DNA of 64,000 bases from Fulvitalea axinellae (GCF_036492835.1 NZ_AP025314.1:1736001-1800000); one strand, 5' to 3'; counted from the stretch's first letter, positions 1-8,944 are shown. Made by a program: numbers and translations. Notes: generated by a model not told the origin, from the letters alone.

Positions 1-613
1 TTTTGGATAAACCGGAATCCCTGGCGACGGGCCAAAGGAGGTCGATGATTTTCTCCGACTGCACCCTCGCCGTAGCCAACAGCCCAAGGTCCGTGGGGTA
101 TGGAATCTCTTGCGGCGCCACCGTCGCGTCGCAGGAGACAACCCGCTTGTCATCTTCGGCGTCCCCGGAATGCCCGTCTTTGGACCCTTCATCCCGATCG
201 CCCTCCGCAATACGGATCCCCTCGTGTTGCAAAAGCGAACTCATCCTGTTAAAATCCCCGTACCCGAGCCGCTTGCGGACCGTCGTGAACAGCGAAGGGT
301 CAAAGGCCTTTTCCGTGGTGAACGAGCCGAGTCCCACGAAATACTGGAGATACGGATTTTCTTTGATTTGTTCTATCGCCTCGGCGTCCGAAACGTTCAG
401 CTTATGCTTCACGATCAGCGCGCCGATGACCAGCCGGGCCGGTTTGCACGGACTGCCCTTGCCCGTCGACATTTTCGATTCGTAGACCAAACCCAATTCC
501 GCCCAGGGGATGGAGTTGGCCAACTTCACCCATCTGTTTTCCGGGTTAAGGCGCCCTATTTCCGGGTCCAAAAAACCTTCTATACTCAATTGCGAGGAAC
601 TTGTCTTGATCAT
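1..613 (-). mobile_element. IS5-type transposase, N-terminal part (cut by window edge)
   Basis: Reading the minus strand from an ATG at 613 gives about 204 codons with no stop before the window edge. The N-terminal part carries the DUF772 (InsH N-terminal) pattern of IS5/IS1182-type transposases: LNPENRWVKLANSIPWAEL, then a basic stretch with PARLVIGALIVKHKL and ENPYLQYFVGL. That domain precedes a DDE catalytic domain, which here would lie outside the window. An acidic, variable linker (GDRDEGSKDGHSGDAEDD) follows, as in this group. A purine-rich AGAAAGGA lies about 25 nt upstream. The terminal inverted repeat cannot be defined because only one end is visible. Plus-strand ORFs over this stretch are shadows. 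Confidence 0.85.
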
Positions 614-712
614 AGGTGCAAGGGAAAAAATGCTCTCAGTCCTTTCTAAGGCCAATTTACGAATATTCCCTGTGCTTTGGAAAGGGAAACAAGCTACCTA
701 ATCCACTGATAA

Positions 713-892
713 TCTTGTGGTTTTTACTTTTTCAGTAAACCCTATGTAGGGCAGGAATTGGCAAAACCGCTCGGGAGCCGTGGTGTTAAAGAAGCTTACT
801 TGGCAAGGGGGCAAGCCCAGGAATTGCTGAAAGAGTCGAAAAGGATTATTAACGGTGACGCTAACGAAAATCCCGATATTACTGATGATTGA
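713..892 (+). pseudogene. Start-less 3' ORF remnant next to the IS
   Basis: An open frame of 59 codons runs from just after a TAA at 710-712 to a TGA at 890-892 and has no usable start codon. The C-terminal residues (LARGQAQELLKESKRIING, then DANENPDITDD) look like a normal soluble helical tail with an acidic end. It lies immediately outside the transposase gene, so it may be the 3' end of a gene interrupted by the IS (inference). I do not recognise the family. A chance open frame of this length is possible. Confidence 0.35.
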
Positions 893-901
893 TTCTTCGG
901 G

Positions 902-937
902 AAAAGAAAAAATGAAAGGCGGGTTATTTGCCCGCCT
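902..937 (-). terminator. Terminator of the DUF423 gene
   Basis: A perfect 7-bp stem (AGGCGGG/CCCGCCT, 917-937) with a 7-nt loop. On the minus strand it is followed by a T-rich run (902-914). It sits 24 nt beyond the DUF423 stop codon and probably ends the efflux operon. Confidence 0.75.
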
Positions 938-960
938 GAAGATTGAGACTAATGTCTTTC

Positions 961-1335
961 TTAACTTTTTATAATGGAGATTAGGGCCAAAAGCCAGGCT
1001 CCGATTAGAAACAATCCCCCGATAGGCGTAACGATTGCGAACTTTGTGATGCCGCTAAGGCAAAGAGTATAAATCGATCCTGAGAATAAGATAACGCCGA
1101 TCAGCGCTGAAAGAGACGCATAGTTAAGAAGCGGATGCCTGATATGCGACATCAGCAACCCGATAGCGAGCATAAAAAGGGCGTGGTAAAAATGATACCT
1201 TACACCAGTTTCGAACGTGTCGAGTCGGCCGGACGATTCAAGAAGAGGTTTCAGGGCATGAGCTCCAAAGGCTCCGATTATTACACCAAGGGCGCCAAGG
1301 GCGAGGGCTGTCGCCAAAGTGAATTTTTGCATCAT
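961..1335 (-). CDS. DUF423 family small membrane protein
   Basis: A 124-residue integral membrane protein with about four hydrophobic segments. The N-terminal signature (ALGALGVIIGAFGAHALK), then FETGVRYHFYHALFMLAIG and FSGSIYTLCL, matches DUF423 (YgdD-like) proteins, which are of this size. The molecular function of the family is not established. It lies 29 nt downstream of the EmrB-like transporter on the same strand and shares its terminator, so it is probably the last gene of that operon. Two adjacent ATGs start the frame; either may be used. Confidence 0.85.
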   Translation of the reverse strand: MMQKFTLATALALGALGVIIGAFGAHALKPLLESSGRLDTFETGVRYHFYHALFMLAIGLLMSHIRHPLLNYASLSALIGVILFSGSIYTLCLSGITKFAIVTPIGGLFLIGAWLLALISIIKS

Positions 1336-1364
1336 GGTAATTGGGGCTTGTTGGGTTTGACGGA

Positions 1365-2891
1365 TTATTTATCCGTTTTTTTCAAAAGAAATAATAAAAA
1401 CACCGGCAAACAAGCTAAAAAAAACAAACCTATAATTATGAAAGTATCCATATATGTCAGTAAAGCTCCTTGGTATTGGATGCTTTCGGCCATATATAAT
1501 TTCGCTATTGATTCCGCTTTGGCGGGGTTGTCTACCTCGGCCGTCGTTTTGAACAAAGAGAAAACCGACTCGAAAACAGGGTTCGTGCCGTCGGCGAATT
1601 CTGAGATTCGTGTTTCGTGGAATTCTGACCTTCTGCTGATAAAAACCGTGATTAAGGCTATGCCCAAAGCGTTTCCGAGTTTTCGGGCCATGTTAAAGAG
1701 GCCTGTTCCTTCCGGGATCTCTTTTCCTTTTAGGTCATAAAGCGTAATGGTGATCATCGGAACGAATAAAACGGAAAGTCCCGCCCCGCGGACAAGTAAT
1801 GGCCAAACGATTTCGAGCTGGCTGACATTCTGGTTGAAAGAGGCGAACCATATGGCGTGTAGAAAAACTAGGATGACTCCAAAACTTAGCATTAGGGATA
1901 AGGATCTGATACTCTGTTTGATTCTGCCGATAAAGAAAACCATTGTCAGGGCGGCGATGGGAGCGGGCATTATAAGAATTCCCGTCTGAAGCGGGTTTAA
2001 CCCAACGACTTGTTGGGAAAAAATCGGGAAAAGAAGAAAGGCCCATGAAAAGCCGATCGCGGCGATGAGATTGGCGGTCATGCCCATTGCGAAAGTCGGG
2101 ATTCGGAAAACCCGCAAGTAGGTTAACGGCATTTTGGCTGTCAGTTCCCGCCAGACGAATAATATGATTCCGAAAACCGCGATCACTCCCAAAACCGAAA
2201 TATAAGTGGAGGAAAACCAGTTGGCTTCTTGGCCATTTTCCAAAACCACTAATAGTGAGCCGAAGCCAAGAACGAGAAAAAGCCAGCCTTGCCAATCGAA
2301 CTTTCCCGCTTTTCTGACCTCTTTCGGTTCGGGTATAAATATGTAGGACATAACCGTGGCGGTTAGGCCGATTGGGATATTTATAAAGAATATCCAATGC
2401 CAAGAAATATATTCGGTTATGGCTCCGCCAACGAAAAACCCGAGCGCTGGACCGCAGATTATGCCTGAGCCAAATACGGCGTTGGCCTTGTTCAGTTGTT
2501 CTTTAGGGAATGTCTCAACCAAAATGGCTTGGGCGGTGGCCAACAATGCTCCGCCTCCCGTACCTTGCAAAAACCTGAAAAACGTAAGTTCCCAAACGTT
2601 GGTGGAGATTCCGCAAAAGAAAGAGGCGCAGGTGAAAATCAGGATCGAAATGGTAAAGTAATTTTTTCTGCCCAGTTTGGCGCTGAGCCAAGAAGCCGAA
2701 GCCACCATAATAAAGTTGGCGATGGCGTAAGAGGCGATCACCCAACTGATTTCGTTGAGCGTAGCGCCCAGGTTTCCCATCATATACGGGAGGGAAACAT
2801 TGACGATGGTGGCGTCGATGATTTCTATAACCGAAGAGACTACGACGGTCAGGATGATGATCTTTTGCCGGGCGGTAACTTTACTTGCCAT
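1365..2891 (-). CDS. EmrB/QacA-type MFS drug efflux transporter (DHA2)
   Basis: A 508-residue inner-membrane proton antiporter of the 14-helix DHA2 family. The first helix carries the typical IIDATIVNVSLPYM motif, followed by the loop LSAKLGRKNYF (MFS motif A) and RFLQGTGGGALLATAQA; motif C lies around GPALGFFVGGAI. Its start overlaps the stop of the HlyD-family gene by 11 nt (ATGGCAAGTAA), showing translational coupling. Together they should form an EmrAB-type pump that also needs a TolC-like outer membrane channel, and none is encoded nearby. Substrate unknown; no dedicated repressor is adjacent. Confidence 0.92.
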   Translation of the reverse strand: MASKVTARQKIIILTVVVSSVIEIIDATIVNVSLPYMMGNLGATLNEISWVIASYAIANFIMVASASWLSAKLGRKNYFTISILIFTCASFFCGISTNVWELTFFRFLQGTGGGALLATAQAILVETFPKEQLNKANAVFGSGIICGPALGFFVGGAITEYISWHWIFFINIPIGLTATVMSYIFIPEPKEVRKAGKFDWQGWLFLVLGFGSLLVVLENGQEANWFSSTYISVLGVIAVFGIILFVWRELTAKMPLTYLRVFRIPTFAMGMTANLIAAIGFSWAFLLFPIFSQQVVGLNPLQTGILIMPAPIAALTMVFFIGRIKQSIRSLSLMLSFGVILVFLHAIWFASFNQNVSQLEIVWPLLVRGAGLSVLFVPMITITLYDLKGKEIPEGTGLFNMARKLGNALGIALITVFISRRSEFHETRISEFADGTNPVFESVFSLFKTTAEVDNPAKAESIAKLYMAESIQYQGALLTYMDTFIIIGLFFLACLPVFLLFLLKKTDK

Positions 2892-3945
2892 CCCGGTCTT
2901 TCTTTTTGTGGATTACGGTTACGTTCATGCCTTGCCGTAAAAGGCGGATATTTATGCCTTTGTCGAAAAATATTCGGACAGGTACGCGTTGGACCACTTT
3001 TACGAAGTTGCCGGTTGCGTTACTCGGAGGGATTAGCGTGAATTTGGAAGAAACGGCGCCGCCTAAAGACTCGACCGTTCCGGTTAGTTTTAAGTGCGGG
3101 TAAGCGTCCACTTTTACTCTTACGGGAGTGCCGGGTGTGAGGAAACGTACTTGTGTCTCTTTGAAATTGGCGGTTACCCAACGACTTTCTGAATCCACTA
3201 CATCGAACAAACTCTGTCCGGCGACAACGACTTCTTCCGCCCTGAGCCGCATGTTCTGGATTTCGCCGGAAACCGGAGCTTTTATAATGCACCATGATAA
3301 AGTCTCTTTGGCTTCTCGGAGCTTGGCGTAAGCCTCTTTCACCGTCGCTCGGGCTACTTCCTCCCTTTTTGCCGAAGCTTCGACCTCTATCTCGGCTGAA
3401 GCCGTTTTTTCTTTGGAAACCTGATAACCGGCGAAGGCCTCGCTGTAAATTAATTCGTAGTTTTCCAATTCGCTTTTCGATACAGCTCCGTCTTTATAGA
3501 GCGCTCTGTAGCGGTTGCGGTCTTTTCTGGCTTTGTCCAGTTTGGCTTTGGCTTCTACCATAGAGTTGACGGCTTCTTTAAAAGCGTCTTCCGTAGCGCG
3601 GGTTTCGGCTTGGGCTAACGCTACGTTTTTGCGGGAGACGGCCAGTGCCGCCGTGGCCTCCCTTAGTTCCCAATACCATATTGTGGAGTCCAGAACGGCG
3701 AGGGTGTCGCCTTTGGTTACAGCGTCGCCTTCCTGAATGTTTACTTGATCTATTTTGGTGGAAAGCCGGCTCAAGACCGGTACGATATAGCCGTCGATCT
3801 GGGCGTCGTCAGTGATGACGTGGCCCGTGTAATAGCGCACCACAATCAGGATTCCCACAGACATAAGTCCGAGAATCGTAAAAAGTACCCCGTAGTGTTT
3901 GGGTTTTATTTTTTCCTCTTTGGCAGGCGCTTCGGGTTGTTCCAT
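2881..3945 (-). CDS. HlyD/EmrA-family membrane fusion protein
   Basis: A 354-residue periplasmic adaptor with one N-terminal membrane helix (about residues 22-42, GVLFTILGLMSVGILIVV). It is followed by a biotinyl-lipoyl-like half (DDAQIDGYIVPVLSRLSTK), a long alpha-helical hairpin rich in Ala/Glu/Lys (about 90-215), the second lipoyl half (IIKAPVSGEIQNMRLRAEE) and a beta-barrel domain. This is the EmrA architecture. It links the overlapping EmrB-like transporter to an outer membrane factor. It is the first gene of the operon emrA-emrB-DUF423; its promoter should lie within 3946-4050, where I see no clear TAnnTTTG. Confidence 0.9.
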   Translation of the reverse strand: MEQPEAPAKEEKIKPKHYGVLFTILGLMSVGILIVVRYYTGHVITDDAQIDGYIVPVLSRLSTKIDQVNIQEGDAVTKGDTLAVLDSTIWYWELREATAALAVSRKNVALAQAETRATEDAFKEAVNSMVEAKAKLDKARKDRNRYRALYKDGAVSKSELENYELIYSEAFAGYQVSKEKTASAEIEVEASAKREEVARATVKEAYAKLREAKETLSWCIIKAPVSGEIQNMRLRAEEVVVAGQSLFDVVDSESRWVTANFKETQVRFLTPGTPVRVKVDAYPHLKLTGTVESLGGAVSSKFTLIPPSNATGNFVKVVQRVPVRIFFDKGINIRLLRQGMNVTVIHKKKDRDGK

Positions 3946-4053
3946 TTTTGGCTGTTGGAATATCTCGTTGGTATGGCCAAAATCTGTACCTAAAAATGAG
4001 GAAAGAGAGTGTAATCGGGATTTGGGGACAGGTTTTATTTTTGTCTAAAAGAC

Positions 4054-4085
4054 AAAAGCCCTTGGACTGTAATCCAAGGGCTTTT
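4054..4085 (-). terminator. Terminator of bioB
   Basis: A 13-bp inverted repeat (AAAAGCCCTTGGA/TCCAAGGGCTTTT) around a 6-nt loop, beginning about 20 nt past the bioB stop. A-rich and T-rich flanks make it potentially bidirectional. Confidence 0.85.
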
Positions 4086-4105
4086 TTATGATGACGTTTT
4101 TTCGA

Positions 4106-5101
4106 TTATGAAACCGAAACGTCGTAATGTTTTGCTTCTTTGAAAGCTTCTTTCGGCTCAAGACCCAGAAGATCGAACATTTCCTGGTCGTTTGAAAAGT
4201 TCGGGTTAGGTGTAGTCAATAATTTGTCTCCGGCGAAAATCGAGTTCGCCCCGGCCATAAAGCACAGCGCTTGCTCGCTGGTCGGCATTTCGTTACGTCC
4301 GGCTGACAGGCGGATGTTCGACTGTGGCATAATGATTCTGGCCGTAGAAATCATACGGATCATATCCCAAACAGATACCCTTTTGTTGCCTTCCATCGGT
4401 GTTCCTTCAACGGGAACGAGTGCGTTCACCGGAACTGACTCAGGGTGTTTTTCCATGTTGGACAGGGTCCAGAGCATACTGATACGATCATCCTCAGATT
4501 CGCCCAATCCGATGATGCCACCACTACAAACAGCGATTCCGGCTTTGCGGACATTGTCGATGGTTTCGAGGCGGTCGTCGTAAGAACGGGTCGTGATTAC
4601 TTCCTCGTAATACTCCCGGCTGGTGTCCAAGTTGTGGTTGTATGCGAAAAGTCCGGCGTCGCGGAGTTTCTGCGCTTGCTCTTCGGTAAGCATACCGAGC
4701 GTACAGCAAACTTCCATACCCATGGCGTTAACGCCCTTCACCATTTCGAGCACCCTGTCGAAGTCGCGGTTGTCGCGAATGTTTCTCCAAGCCGATCCCA
4801 TGCAAAAACGGGTACTTCCGTTTTCTTTTGCCATGTTGGCTTTTTCCATCACCTGTTCGTGCTCCAAAAGACGCTCCACCTTAAGTCCGGTGTCGTATCT
4901 GACTGATTGCGAGCAGTATTTGCAATCTTCCGAGCATCCGCCAGTCTTAACGGACAACAGCGTGCACACCTGCACCTCGTTTGGGTTATGGAATTTTCGG
5001 TGAACCGAAGCGGCTCTAAAAGCCAATTCCATTATGGGTGAATGAAAGATTTCAGATATTTCTGTCTTTGTCCAATCGTTTCTGATTTCCGCTTGTGACA
5101 T
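4106..5101 (-). CDS. bioB: Biotin synthase
   Basis: A 331-residue radical-SAM enzyme that inserts sulfur into dethiobiotin, the last step of biotin synthesis. The SAM cluster motif CxxxCxxC is C56-SED-C60-KY-C63. Downstream are the family motifs [29 protein letters not shown] and [10 protein letters not shown], the last holding the Arg associated with the [2Fe-2S] cluster. The ATG at 5101 is chosen: AAAGAGA lies upstream and the product starts like other BioB proteins. The frame stays open to an ATG at 5185, but that would add 28 residues spanning a GC-rich leader hairpin. No other bio genes are in the window. Confidence 0.95.
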   Translation of the reverse strand: MSQAEIRNDWTKTEISEIFHSPIMELAFRAASVHRKFHNPNEVQVCTLLSVKTGGCSEDCKYCSQSVRYDTGLKVERLLEHEQVMEKANMAKENGSTRFCMGSAWRNIRDNRDFDRVLEMVKGVNAMGMEVCCTLGMLTEEQAQKLRDAGLFAYNHNLDTSREYYEEVITTRSYDDRLETIDNVRKAGIAVCSGGIIGLGESEDDRISMLWTLSNMEKHPESVPVNALVPVEGTPMEGNKRVSVWDMIRMISTARIIMPQSNIRLSAGRNEMPTSEQALCFMAGANSIFAGDKLLTTPNPNFSNDQEMFDLLGLEPKEAFKEAKHYDVSVS

Positions 5102-5200
5102 GATAATCTCTTTTATAAAATAAAAAACCCGGGAGGCTCCGGCATCACTAATCAGTTTCCGGGCCTGCTCCGTACCGGCGCCCATAGCGTCATATAGAGG
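5102..5200 (-). promoter_or_regulatory. Structured, GC-rich leader of bioB
   Basis: The transcript before bioB contains a GC-rich stretch (about 5125-5190) in an otherwise AT-rich gap. CCCGG near 5156 can pair with CCGGG near 5130, followed on the minus strand by TTTTTTATTTT, that is, terminator-like, about 15 nt before the start-codon region. This could be an attenuator or riboswitch-type leader. It does not show the conserved boxes of the TPP, cobalamin or SAM riboswitches that I know, so I do not name a ligand. The same stretch can be read as a 28-residue N-terminal extension of BioB. Confidence 0.4.
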
Positions 5201-5222
5201 ACCAATCTACTAACAAGGCTCG

Positions 5223-5250
5223 AAAAAGCCTATCAACTGATTGGCTTTTT
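5223..5250. terminator. Terminator-like hairpin in the bioB / hydroxylase divergent gap
   Basis: AAAAAGCC pairs with GGCTTTTT around a 12-nt centre, giving an A-tract and a U-tract on both strands. It lies between two divergent genes, where no ordinary gene end needs it. It may end a short leader RNA or act as an attenuator for either side. Confidence 0.55.
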
Positions 5251-5428
5251 GTATCGGGTGATAGCCAAATCCTACGAGTCCTTCGTAAATGCCAATCTTA
5301 ATGTATAAAATCTTATTCCAAGCTGATGGGACTTCTCTTTTTTAATGCTCTGAAAAGTGGTTTTGGCACTCAAAATGCAGAGACTACCATAAGTGGACGA
5401 CCGTGTCCAGAACACAACCGGACAGATT

Positions 5429-6055
5429 ATGGAGAATAATAATATTAACCAAAGGAGGAAGCCTAACAACAAGGGAACCAAGCGTCTTTTCAAGAATCCG
5501 ATGTTGGAAAAGATGACCAGAACGCATATTTCCGTACCAATATCGTTGCTCTTGGCCTATGCGGCGGGAATGCTGATTTGGGCGATTTACCGTACGAATG
5601 TGCCAGTATCAAACAGCGTTGCGTTGTACTTTTTGGGATTGTTCTCTTTTACGTTTGTCGAGTACGCTTTGCATAGGTTTGTGTATCATATGCGGGCTAC
5701 TACTGAGCGTCAACGCAAGATCCAGTATACTATGCACGGCGTGCACCATGAGTTTCCGAAGGACAAGGACAGGTTGGCTTTGCCTCCTGTTATAAGCTTG
5801 AGTATAGCGACGGCTCTGCTTTTTTTGCTTCGTCTGGTGATTGGCGACTATACGTTCGGTTTTTTATCAGGTTTTGTGACGGGATATTCGTTGTACTTGT
5901 TTATGCATTACATCATGCACGCTTATCCGCCACCAAAAAATTTCATGAAAAAACTGTGGGTTTATCACAGTATCCACCATTACAAAGATGAGACTGTTTA
6001 CTACGGGGTTTCGTCTCCGCTTTGGGATTTTGTTTTTGGGACCGTGTATAAATAA
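5429..6055 (+). CDS. Sterol desaturase / fatty acid hydroxylase superfamily membrane protein
   Basis: A 208-residue membrane di-iron enzyme of the FA2H/sterol desaturase superfamily. The histidine boxes are visible: HRFVYH (residues 82-87), HGVHH (103-107), HYIMHAYPP and HSIHHYKDE near the C-terminus. Hydrophobic segments lie around 33-53, 62-80, 118-135 and 140-160. The length and motif spacing fit the fatty acid 2-hydroxylase-like branch, which acts on acyl chains of sphingolipids and other lipids; the exact substrate is not readable. The ATG at 5429 is preferred over an upstream in-frame GTG (5393). It is monocistronic, closed by a strong terminator. Confidence 0.85.
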   Translation: MENNNINQRRKPNNKGTKRLFKNPMLEKMTRTHISVPISLLLAYAAGMLIWAIYRTNVPVSNSVALYFLGLFSFTFVEYALHRFVYHMRATTERQRKIQYTMHGVHHEFPKDKDRLALPPVISLSIATALLFLLRLVIGDYTFGFLSGFVTGYSLYLFMHYIMHAYPPPKNFMKKLWVYHSIHHYKDETVYYGVSSPLWDFVFGTVYK

Positions 6056-6091
6056 TGTGTATCGTTTTTTCAGGACGAGACAAGCGACAAA

Positions 6092-6129
6092 AAAAGAAGG
6101 CTATTCCACTAAAGGAATAGCCTTCTTTT
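6092..6129 (+). terminator. Bidirectional terminator
   Basis: GAAGGCTATTCC pairs with GGAATAGCCTTC, with A and T runs on either side. It serves the fatty acid hydroxylase (+) and the convergent hypothetical gene (-). Confidence 0.9.
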
Positions 6130-6147
6130 CTTTTCTGGATCGGCTAT

Positions 6148-6702
6148 TTATTTTCCGATCAACTCTCTCCATTCTACGTATCTTTGGGTAATTCTTCCGC
6201 TCATGGCCTCGAAGTTTTCCCAAGTATCTTTTACATGGTAAATGGATGGTAAGTTTCCTGCCAATACGTCTTGGTAATCCTTTTTGAACAAACCTCCGGC
6301 ATAGTAATAATAGGTGAACATATTGCCTTCTTCATTGAATAGTTCAAAACCCAAATACCCATCCCAGATTTCGCTGAGGATTGTGCATGGAAACTCTTTG
6401 CGCCTAAAACGGTAAATTTCCGTTTCGGCTTCTTCCTCGAAATACTCGGAATACAACTCTTGTTCGATGATCCACCCCAAGTACATTCCGATGTGAACAT
6501 AAGCTTGCTCAATCGGCAAAGATGACGGAAAATTGCCTAAAAAATGGTTTTTGGCGTTATCGTAGATAGTCTTGTTAAGGCCTGCCTTTTTCACTTGAAC
6601 CGTAGTCTTTTCTCCCATAAGTAGACGTTTAAAGGTGTATCCCTTCTGCGGACGGAGGTAGAAACCAATCGGTTTCCTTACGTCGCAGAGTTCCTGCTGC
6701 AT
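6148..6702 (-). CDS. Hypothetical protein, DUF7832-like
   Basis: A 184-residue soluble protein, no signal peptide. The central part (IYDNAKNHFLGNFPSSLP, then QAYVHIGMYLGWIIEQ and LYSEYFEEEAE) resembles the small DUF7832-type family, which has the pattern W/FxxxFPxxLPxxxAxxHIGxFLxW. That resemblance is from memory. Many such small acidic proteins in Bacteroidota occur near toxin loci, but no toxin partner is visible here. GGAG lies about 9 nt before the ATG at 6702, which decides the start. Function unknown. Confidence 0.6.
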   Translation of the reverse strand: MQQELCDVRKPIGFYLRPQKGYTFKRLLMGEKTTVQVKKAGLNKTIYDNAKNHFLGNFPSSLPIEQAYVHIGMYLGWIIEQELYSEYFEEEAETEIYRFRRKEFPCTILSEIWDGYLGFELFNEEGNMFTYYYYAGGLFKKDYQDVLAGNLPSIYHVKDTWENFEAMSGRITQRYVEWRELIGK

Positions 6703-6775
6703 AATTCACTCCAAAGGGAGTCGATCCTATAAAATTAACAAAATTTCCCGCATCATTAAACGAATGATAATTTTT

Positions 6776-8017
6776 TCAGCCCTTAGGTACAAAAAACAAA
6801 TAAGAGAGAACAATCGCGGCGATAATCCCGGCCAAATCGGCGAGCAGGCCGCACACGATGGCGTAGCGAGTTTTGCGGACTCCTACGGCTCCGAAGTATA
6901 GTGCCAAGACGAACAAAGTAGTTTCGGTGGAGCCTTGCATTATGCTGGCCAAGTAGCCGGGCAGAGAGTCCGCTCCGTGGGTGTTCATTGTTTCGACCAT
7001 CATGCCGCGCGCGCCGCTGCCACTTAGCGGTTTCATAAGGGCGGTGGGCAGGGCGTCTACAAAATCGGCGTTCCAGCCCATAGCCAATACACCTGATTTT
7101 ATGCCAGAAGTGATCCAATCCAACGTGCCAGACGAACGGAAAACTCCAATGGCCACCAACATCGCAACTAGGTAAGGTATAATTTTTATCGCTATAGAAA
7201 AGGCTTCTTTTGCGCCTTCTATAAAGCTGTCGTAAACGTTTACTTTTCGGATTGCACCCAGTGAAATTATTCCGGCGATAACGGAAAACAGGATAACGTT
7301 GGCCAAAGTTGAAGAAGCTTTTCCGACTGCTTCAGGCTCCATTCCTAAAAAAGTGTATATAATTCCGCCGACCAGCAACAGCATTCCTAAGAGGTAAGCG
7401 AGAATCACAGGGTCGTAAAGCTTTATCCGTTGATAAATTGCGGTGATTACCAAGCCTACGAAAGTGGAGAAAAAGGTGGCCAAAAGAATAGGCAAGAACA
7501 CGTCGGAAGGATCTGTCGCCCCGGCTTGTTGGCGGTATACCATAATGCTGATCGGCAAAAGCGTTAGTCCGCTGGTGTTGAGGACCAAGAACATGATCTG
7601 TTCGTTGGAAGCGCTGTCTTTTTTCGGATTCAGTTCCTGTAGGCCTTCCATCGCCTTTAGTCCGAGCGGAGTGGCGGCGTTGTCAAGTCCCATCATATTT
7701 GCCGAAAAATTCATCAGCATGGGAGTCATGACCGGATGGTTCTCGGGAATTCCGGGGAAAAGCCGTTTGAAGAACGGGCCTACCAGCTTGTAGACAACCC
7801 GTATAATGCCCGCTTTTTCGCCGATTCGCATAATTCCCAGCCAAAGGGCCATGGCCCCTGTCAATCCGATCGAAAGTTCGAAAGCCGTTTTCGACATGTC
7901 GAAGGTGGATTTCATCATAGCGGGGAAAACCTCGTAATCGCCCAGAAACACCAATTTGACCAAGGCTACGACGAAAGCGATAAGAAAAAATCCAACCCAT
8001 ATATAATTCAACACCAT
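6776..8017 (-). CDS. SpmA-SpmB fusion (nucleoside recognition domain membrane protein)
   Basis: A 413-residue polytopic membrane protein. The N-terminal half (about 1-210) matches spore maturation protein A (MMKSTFDMSKTAFELSIGL, MNFSANMMGLDNAATPLGL). The C-terminal half (about 235-413) matches SpmB (PYLVAMLVAIGVFRSSG, LMKPLSGSGARGMM, MQGSTETTLFVLALYFGAVG). Both halves belong to the nucleoside-recognition (Gate) transporter-like superfamily. In Firmicutes they are two sporulation genes; in non-sporulating Bacteroidota a single fused gene is common and its role is unknown. It stands alone, divergent from a lipoprotein gene. Confidence 0.88.
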   Translation of the reverse strand: MVLNYIWVGFFLIAFVVALVKLVFLGDYEVFPAMMKSTFDMSKTAFELSIGLTGAMALWLGIMRIGEKAGIIRVVYKLVGPFFKRLFPGIPENHPVMTPMLMNFSANMMGLDNAATPLGLKAMEGLQELNPKKDSASNEQIMFLVLNTSGLTLLPISIMVYRQQAGATDPSDVFLPILLATFFSTFVGLVITAIYQRIKLYDPVILAYLLGMLLLVGGIIYTFLGMEPEAVGKASSTLANVILFSVIAGIISLGAIRKVNVYDSFIEGAKEAFSIAIKIIPYLVAMLVAIGVFRSSGTLDWITSGIKSGVLAMGWNADFVDALPTALMKPLSGSGARGMMVETMNTHGADSLPGYLASIMQGSTETTLFVLALYFGAVGVRKTRYAIVCGLLADLAGIIAAIVLSYLFFVPKG

Positions 8018-8079
8018 ACACTGTCACTTTAAATGCGAAAGGCAATGCCCAGAATCGTCAATTTTTCGGGCCTATTCCT

Positions 8080-8087
8080 TATTTTTG
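8080..8087 (+). promoter_or_regulatory. Bacteroidota -7 element (TATTTTTG)
   Basis: TATTTTTG matches TAnnTTTG and ends 22 nt before the ATG of the lipoprotein gene at 8110. No good -33 box is seen at the usual spacing. Confidence 0.45.
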
Positions 8088-8109
8088 GAACTGAATAAAG
8101 AAAATAAAT

Positions 8110-8664
8110 ATGACAAAGAAAAAAATGCGTGTCGCTTTGTCCGTCGTGTTTTATGCGGTGGTTGGCTTGTTTGCGTGCTCTACCGAAGACGTGTCCGTAA
8201 ATCTTCCGCATAGCGCGAAGCATATCGAGCATATGTTGTTTCGTCATAACGAAGAGAAAGATAAGGCCGGTAAAGTCACCCGGACGCATAAAAAGTGGAA
8301 GCTGATTTATAAATCTGAGGGAGGTAAAGAAGTTGCGCTGAACGACTGCGAAAAAAAGGAGACGGTAGAGGTAATGTTGCAACTGGACGAGGAGGGAAAG
8401 CTCTATTATCCGATTTGGAGACCTGTTGCTGGAGATGGCTGTGGAGAGTCTTCGGGAATTGCCAGCTGGAAACTGGTGACAGTGACCGGTTTTGACGATG
8501 TGATTACGGGTTACAACCTGCGCTTGAAATTCACCCCGACAGATTCTGTCGATTTCAAAATCGATAATATAAGACCTTGCGAGTTGCGACTAAGCCGAAA
8601 AGGCTCGCGCGGAAACCAGCCGTTGGAATTGATATATGAGGCTGATGAGACTTTTTGCCTGTGA
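8110..8664 (+). CDS. Hypothetical lipoprotein
   Basis: A 184-residue protein with a lipoprotein signal peptide: basic start (MTKKKMR), hydrophobic core and lipobox LFAC with the lipidated Cys at 23. The mature part is mixed alpha/beta and charged, with a few Cys residues (CEKKE, GDGCGES, RPCEL) and a C-terminal ETFCL. I recognise no family or catalytic motif. It is likely anchored to a membrane facing the periplasm or the surface. It is preceded by a TAnnTTTG promoter element and appears monocistronic. Confidence 0.75.
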   Translation: MTKKKMRVALSVVFYAVVGLFACSTEDVSVNLPHSAKHIEHMLFRHNEEKDKAGKVTRTHKKWKLIYKSEGGKEVALNDCEKKETVEVMLQLDEEGKLYYPIWRPVAGDGCGESSGIASWKLVTVTGFDDVITGYNLRLKFTPTDSVDFKIDNIRPCELRLSRKGSRGNQPLELIYEADETFCL

Positions 8665-8944
8665 TTTTTGATGCGATAGCGCAAACAATTCTTTTCGTAA
8701 AACGTAAGAAAAGGTACATGCGGGTGTTGGCGTAGTAGTCGATTTCCGCAAACGAAAACGACAATGGAGGGTTGCCCCCAAACAATTTTAGGGAACGAGC
8801 ATCTTGGCGCGTGAGATGCCCCTAAGTACACGGCAATTCCTCCTTTTTCTTTCTCCAGGAATTCCTCAGCTCCATTACGTAGCCTAAGGATTCCGCATAA
8901 GTCAAAAGCCTTTCCGTTTTACTTTTTTGTCCCTTAAAAATTCG
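8665..8944. other. Intergenic stretch, little content
   Basis: About 280 bp with no convincing gene. A small hairpin (GCATCT/AGATGC, about 8801-8820) is the only structure seen; it has no U-tract. Confidence 0.4.

Noticed and set aside
3..701. Plus-strand ORFs over the transposase region
   Set aside because: They lie opposite the minus-strand transposase frame and show no family features.
5102..5185. 28-residue N-terminal extension of BioB
   Set aside because: It spans a GC-rich hairpin and does not match BioB N-termini; kept only as an alternative reading of the leader.
5102..5200. Known riboswitch (TPP, SAM, cobalamin) before bioB
   Set aside because: Conserved boxes of those classes are absent.
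8511..8831. Minus ORF across the end of the lipoprotein gene
   Set aside because: Overlaps the plus-strand gene and lacks family features.
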